Positions 6,067-8,742 of a stretch of 8,742 bases of DNA are shown here, one piece after another. The notes beneath the pieces were generated by a model. The model was not told the origin of the DNA. It searched no databases and saw only the letters and a program-made list of their open reading frames with translations. The position numbers were made by a program, and so were the translations under genes. Source of the stretch: Alphaproteobacteria bacterium (GTDB lineage Bacteria; Pseudomonadota; Alphaproteobacteria; Rs-D84); the NCBI GenBank assembly GCA_017964865.1, contig JAGCRE010000129.1, positions 1 to 8,742 of the forward strand. Direction: 5' to 3'. Each line of letters begins with the position of its first letter. The first letter of the stretch is position 1.

Positions 6067-8622
6067 ATGTCGAAATTTTTGTCTTTGTTTTTAATTGGAT
6101 TGTTTTGTGGCATCGGCAATGCTGATGCGGCGGTTGCAAAAAAACAATCTGTGATACAAAACGGAACGACAATTCGTGCACGTATTCCAGTTACCGGCAT
6201 TTATAACCAGGAATGCTATGATGCATATTATGGATGTATGGATCAATTCTGTATTATTGATAATGAAAATGGTGGCAGTTGTGCATGCAGTGATAAAAAT
6301 GCCGAATATGAAAAGAAATTAGCCGACGTAAAAAAGACGTTGGACGAAGCAGAACGTATCAGCACCGAAGAGGTTGAAAAAGTTCGTGCCGGGGCCAATG
6401 CAGATATTATTTTCAGTGGTTCACGTGAATATGATGAAAACGGAAACATCGTTTCATTAAATGCGAAAAATAATAAAGATAGTAAAGCGTCGCGTCGTGA
6501 AAGTCTGTTGGCATTATGGGACACAGATTTTGATATTGATGATGATGTGTTCGCAGACAGTTTTGATGCGATTGCTAATAAAACAGGTAACGCGTTGTTC
6601 AGTGCCGCGGACAATTTATGTCGGGAACAAATTGGATATTCTTGTTCAAAAGATATGGCGTTCTTAAGTCAGGTTTATTCACGTCAAATTGCATCAGATT
6701 GCAAGGCTTTTGAAAACGCTATTGCAAAGCAAGAATCAGAAGCCCAGTTAGCGTTGGCAAATGCAAATGCCGATGTGCGTTCTGCACTGCGGGACAGTTT
6801 GAATGCAGCAAACAAATACGACCTGGGGCAATGTATGGTCGAATTCAAAAAATGTATGTTGACCGAAGATGCGTGTGGTGCGGACTGGACAAATTGTGTG
6901 TCGACGGTTGCATTGGAAAATATGCAAAAGACATATTCACCATATAAAACAAAAAAGAATAATTCATATGGCATATCGGCGGAAACAATGGAAATTCTGT
7001 CGAACAAACGCACGATTTGTGAACGCGTGTTAAGTTCATGTGTTGCGGTGCGTGATATGGTGTGGCCAGCATTTTTGAAAGAAGCCGCCCCAACAATTAA
7101 ATTTGCGGAAACAAATGCGGAATCGAAATATCGTCAGTCGTGTTTGACCAATATTTCCAAGTGTATCCAAAAGGCGTGCAAGGATGATATTGCGGGGCGT
7201 GGTGTTGCAACAATGGATGCATGTTTGTCGCGGCCGGATATGGCACGTAGTTTCTGCAAGGTAGAAATAGAACCATGTGAAAAAATGGAACCTGCTATTT
7301 GGAGTTATGTGTCCGATAAATTGGCGGCAATGCGTGTTGATGCATGCACAAACGAAGTCAAAGAATGCTTTACCGACGAAACGCGTTGCGGAACCGATTT
7401 TGCGAATTGTGTTGGTATGGATTATAAATACATCCACGACATTTGCCCGATTGATAAATTGGTTGTGTGCAAGGCAAATAACCCAGAATTCAGTATGAAC
7501 GATTTGGATTCTATGTTGATGGGATTGTATTTGAATATTGATAACGCGATGCTGGATAAATGCCAGAATTTAGTTGAATCAAAGATGGTTGAAATCTGTG
7601 GTTCGACAACCGACTGTAATAAATTTGCCGCAGACGATACAATAGGAACCGGCAGTTTGCGTTCGGTCAAAGACGGAAACAAATATCGTATTACCGGTAT
7701 GATTTCGTTTGGTTCGATTAAAATGGGTGATGCGTCGGGAATTGTTGATACGGGTGAAGAATCAACAAAAACTTTGGCACCGGGCGAAATAGGGGTCCAA
7801 GAATATTTGGCTCATGTTAAATCAACAAATGTCGGTGTGAAAAATAAACAAGCAATTGTTGATACGATTGAAGCCGAATTGAATAATATCGCCGGAACAA
7901 TCAATCGTACAATCGAATTGATTGAACAAGACCCAGAAATCAGTTTCTGTGTTAACGGACGTAATCTGGAACAAATAACGGGCAAGAAAGATAAAACAGT
8001 TGCACGTTTTCCGCATCTTTTGGATCAAACAAAAATGTTGATTGCAACATCGGCTTTGCGTCAGGCCCAAGATAACTATAACAACAAATTTAACAAGGCT
8101 GTTGCAGATGCAACCAAAAACGCATCGGCTGATTTAGCACAATATATGTGTCAAATGATGCCTGTGACGGGTGGTGCGGTTGGTAATGCAGATATGGATA
8201 TGTCGTTGACAGAACCGTATGCAATAAGTTACGAGGTTGGTGCGGGTCTTGATAACAATATGCTTACCCAGGGTGGACGTGGTTCAACAACGTTGGGTAA
8301 CAGTGCAACATCATCTACGGGTTCATCAAGAAGAAGTAATGGTGCCGATATTGTTGGTGGATTTTTCTCTGGTGGTGTGTCGTTGGGTGTAGATGCGTTG
8401 TCTGGTGTTGGTAGCAAACATACGGTTGAATTGCCGTCTGGAACACGTGAATTGTGGGCGGTATTTGATCGTGAAACACGTACGTGTCATTTCTGTACGT
8501 CAACCGTTACGAGAAGTTGCACAAATACATATAAACGTGGATTCTTGGGCATTGGACACAAGGATGAAACCAGTTGCACAGAATCAGATCCGGTTGAAAA
8601 ATGCGAAGATATTCAAATGTAA
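6067..8622 (+). CDS. Large secreted cysteine-rich paralogue C (851 aa)
   Basis: Unnamed family; clear paralogue of protein B. Residues 1-21 are a signal peptide (FLSLFLIGLF core, ADA/A end). C50-x6-C57-x4-C62-x9-C72-x-C74 is followed by a charged helical, probably coiled-coil stretch (75-110) and an Asp-rich loop after W151 (152-165). The Y-S-R-Q-I-x2-D-C motif (204-212) matches protein B. Two copies of C-x6-C-x6-CG-[AT]-D-x2-NC (256-277 and 427-448) are an internal repeat. An insertion of about 60 residues after C517, absent from B, is Gly/Asp-rich; a helical part (595-695) aligns with B. A Gly/Ser-rich region (704-784), CHFC (807-810) and a terminal CED-I-Q-M close the protein. It has 36 cysteines, collinear with those of B. 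It starts 25 nt after B with a strong AGGGGAGAGAG ribosome site. Probably exported with B and perhaps a partner in one complex; that is inference. Confidence 0.95.
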   Translation: MSKFLSLFLIGLFCGIGNADAAVAKKQSVIQNGTTIRARIPVTGIYNQECYDAYYGCMDQFCIIDNENGGSCACSDKNAEYEKKLADVKKTLDEAERISTEEVEKVRAGANADIIFSGSREYDENGNIVSLNAKNNKDSKASRRESLLALWDTDFDIDDDVFADSFDAIANKTGNALFSAADNLCREQIGYSCSKDMAFLSQVYSRQIASDCKAFENAIAKQESEAQLALANANADVRSALRDSLNAANKYDLGQCMVEFKKCMLTEDACGADWTNCVSTVALENMQKTYSPYKTKKNNSYGISAETMEILSNKRTICERVLSSCVAVRDMVWPAFLKEAAPTIKFAETNAESKYRQSCLTNISKCIQKACKDDIAGRGVATMDACLSRPDMARSFCKVEIEPCEKMEPAIWSYVSDKLAAMRVDACTNEVKECFTDETRCGTDFANCVGMDYKYIHDICPIDKLVVCKANNPEFSMNDLDSMLMGLYLNIDNAMLDKCQNLVESKMVEICGSTTDCNKFAADDTIGTGSLRSVKDGNKYRITGMISFGSIKMGDASGIVDTGEESTKTLAPGEIGVQEYLAHVKSTNVGVKNKQAIVDTIEAELNNIAGTINRTIELIEQDPEISFCVNGRNLEQITGKKDKTVARFPHLLDQTKMLIATSALRQAQDNYNNKFNKAVADATKNASADLAQYMCQMMPVTGGAVGNADMDMSLTEPYAISYEVGAGLDNNMLTQGGRGSTTLGNSATSSTGSSRRSNGADIVGGFFSGGVSLGVDALSGVGSKHTVELPSGTRELWAVFDRETRTCHFCTSTVTRSCTNTYKRGFLGIGHKDETSCTESDPVEKCEDIQM

Positions 8623-8634
8623 TGGTGGAATAAA

Positions 8635-8742
8635 ATGAACCCAGATGTAAAAGAAGTGTTAGAGACAACGACCGAGATTCTGCAAAATCCAAAAGAATTG
8701 ATGAATGTCGAAGTGTCCAGTATCGACGCTGCAATTGAATCA
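8635..8742 (+). CDS. Start of a third operon gene (partial, runs off the window)
   Basis: An open frame starts at ATG 8635, 12 nt after the stop of protein C, and stays open for 36 codons to the window edge. The visible part reads MNPDVKEVLETTTEILQN and then continues through KELMNVEVSSIDAAIES. It has no signal peptide and no cysteine, is acidic and predicted helical, and so appears cytoplasmic, unlike its two upstream neighbours. The ribosome site is weak (GGTGGA, 8624-8629). Tight spacing and the lack of a terminator point to co-transcription with proteins B and C. I do not recognise the family from 36 residues. Confidence 0.72.
   Translation, partial: MNPDVKEVLETTTEILQNPKELMNVEVSSIDAAIES

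Noticed and set aside
6067..6135. Lipoprotein signal in proteins A, B or C because a Cys occurs in the signal peptide
   Set aside because: None has Gly, Ala or Ser just before the Cys (GLFC, LVLC, LTVC), and each has a better signal peptidase I site further on.

Overview
The window (about 8.7 kb, moderately AT-rich, Gram-negative style Sec signal peptides) looks like a chromosomal piece of a bacterium. The single recognisable household gene, infA, has the form typical of Alphaproteobacteria ([14 protein letters not shown]). With the AT-leaning composition and the large secreted cysteine-rich proteins, this suggests a host-associated, uncultured alphaproteobacterial lineage. That placement is inference from one short protein plus style, not proof.

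Layout. Minus strand, right to left: infA (3786-3538) with its own promoter and a tight terminator; a giant secreted Cys-rich protein, here called protein A (3438-865); and a smaller secreted Cys-containing protein (797-60) with its own strong promoter, closed by a hairpin terminator at 14-48. Plus strand, left to right from a promoter divergent to infA: secreted Cys-rich protein B (3921-6041), secreted Cys-rich protein C (6067-8622), and the start of a third operon gene (8635 onward, cut by the window edge). Gaps in the plus-strand operon are 25 and 12 nt with no terminator.

The main result is that proteins A, B and C (857, 706 and 851 aa) are diverged paralogues of one family that I cannot match to a named family. 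All three begin with a signal peptide and a variable linker, then an identical five-cysteine signature C-x6-C-x4-C-x9-C-x-C, a predicted helical stretch, and a long series of cysteines. B and C carry exactly 36 cysteines each after the signal peptide. These fall in the same order and groups, with many spacings identical (19, 44, 7, 7, 7, 34, 7, 11, 23, 12, 8, 12, 6, 3), although the remaining sequence has diverged a lot. Protein A keeps about half of this scaffold at the same spacings and replaces the rest with a different C-terminal region. The pattern implies exported, probably disulfide-stapled helical proteins of the periplasm or cell surface. The two family transcription units flank infA on opposite strands.

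No RNA genes, mobile elements, CRISPR arrays or gene-free stretches over 300 bases were seen. The longest intergenic stretch (3787-3920) holds two back-to-back promoters.
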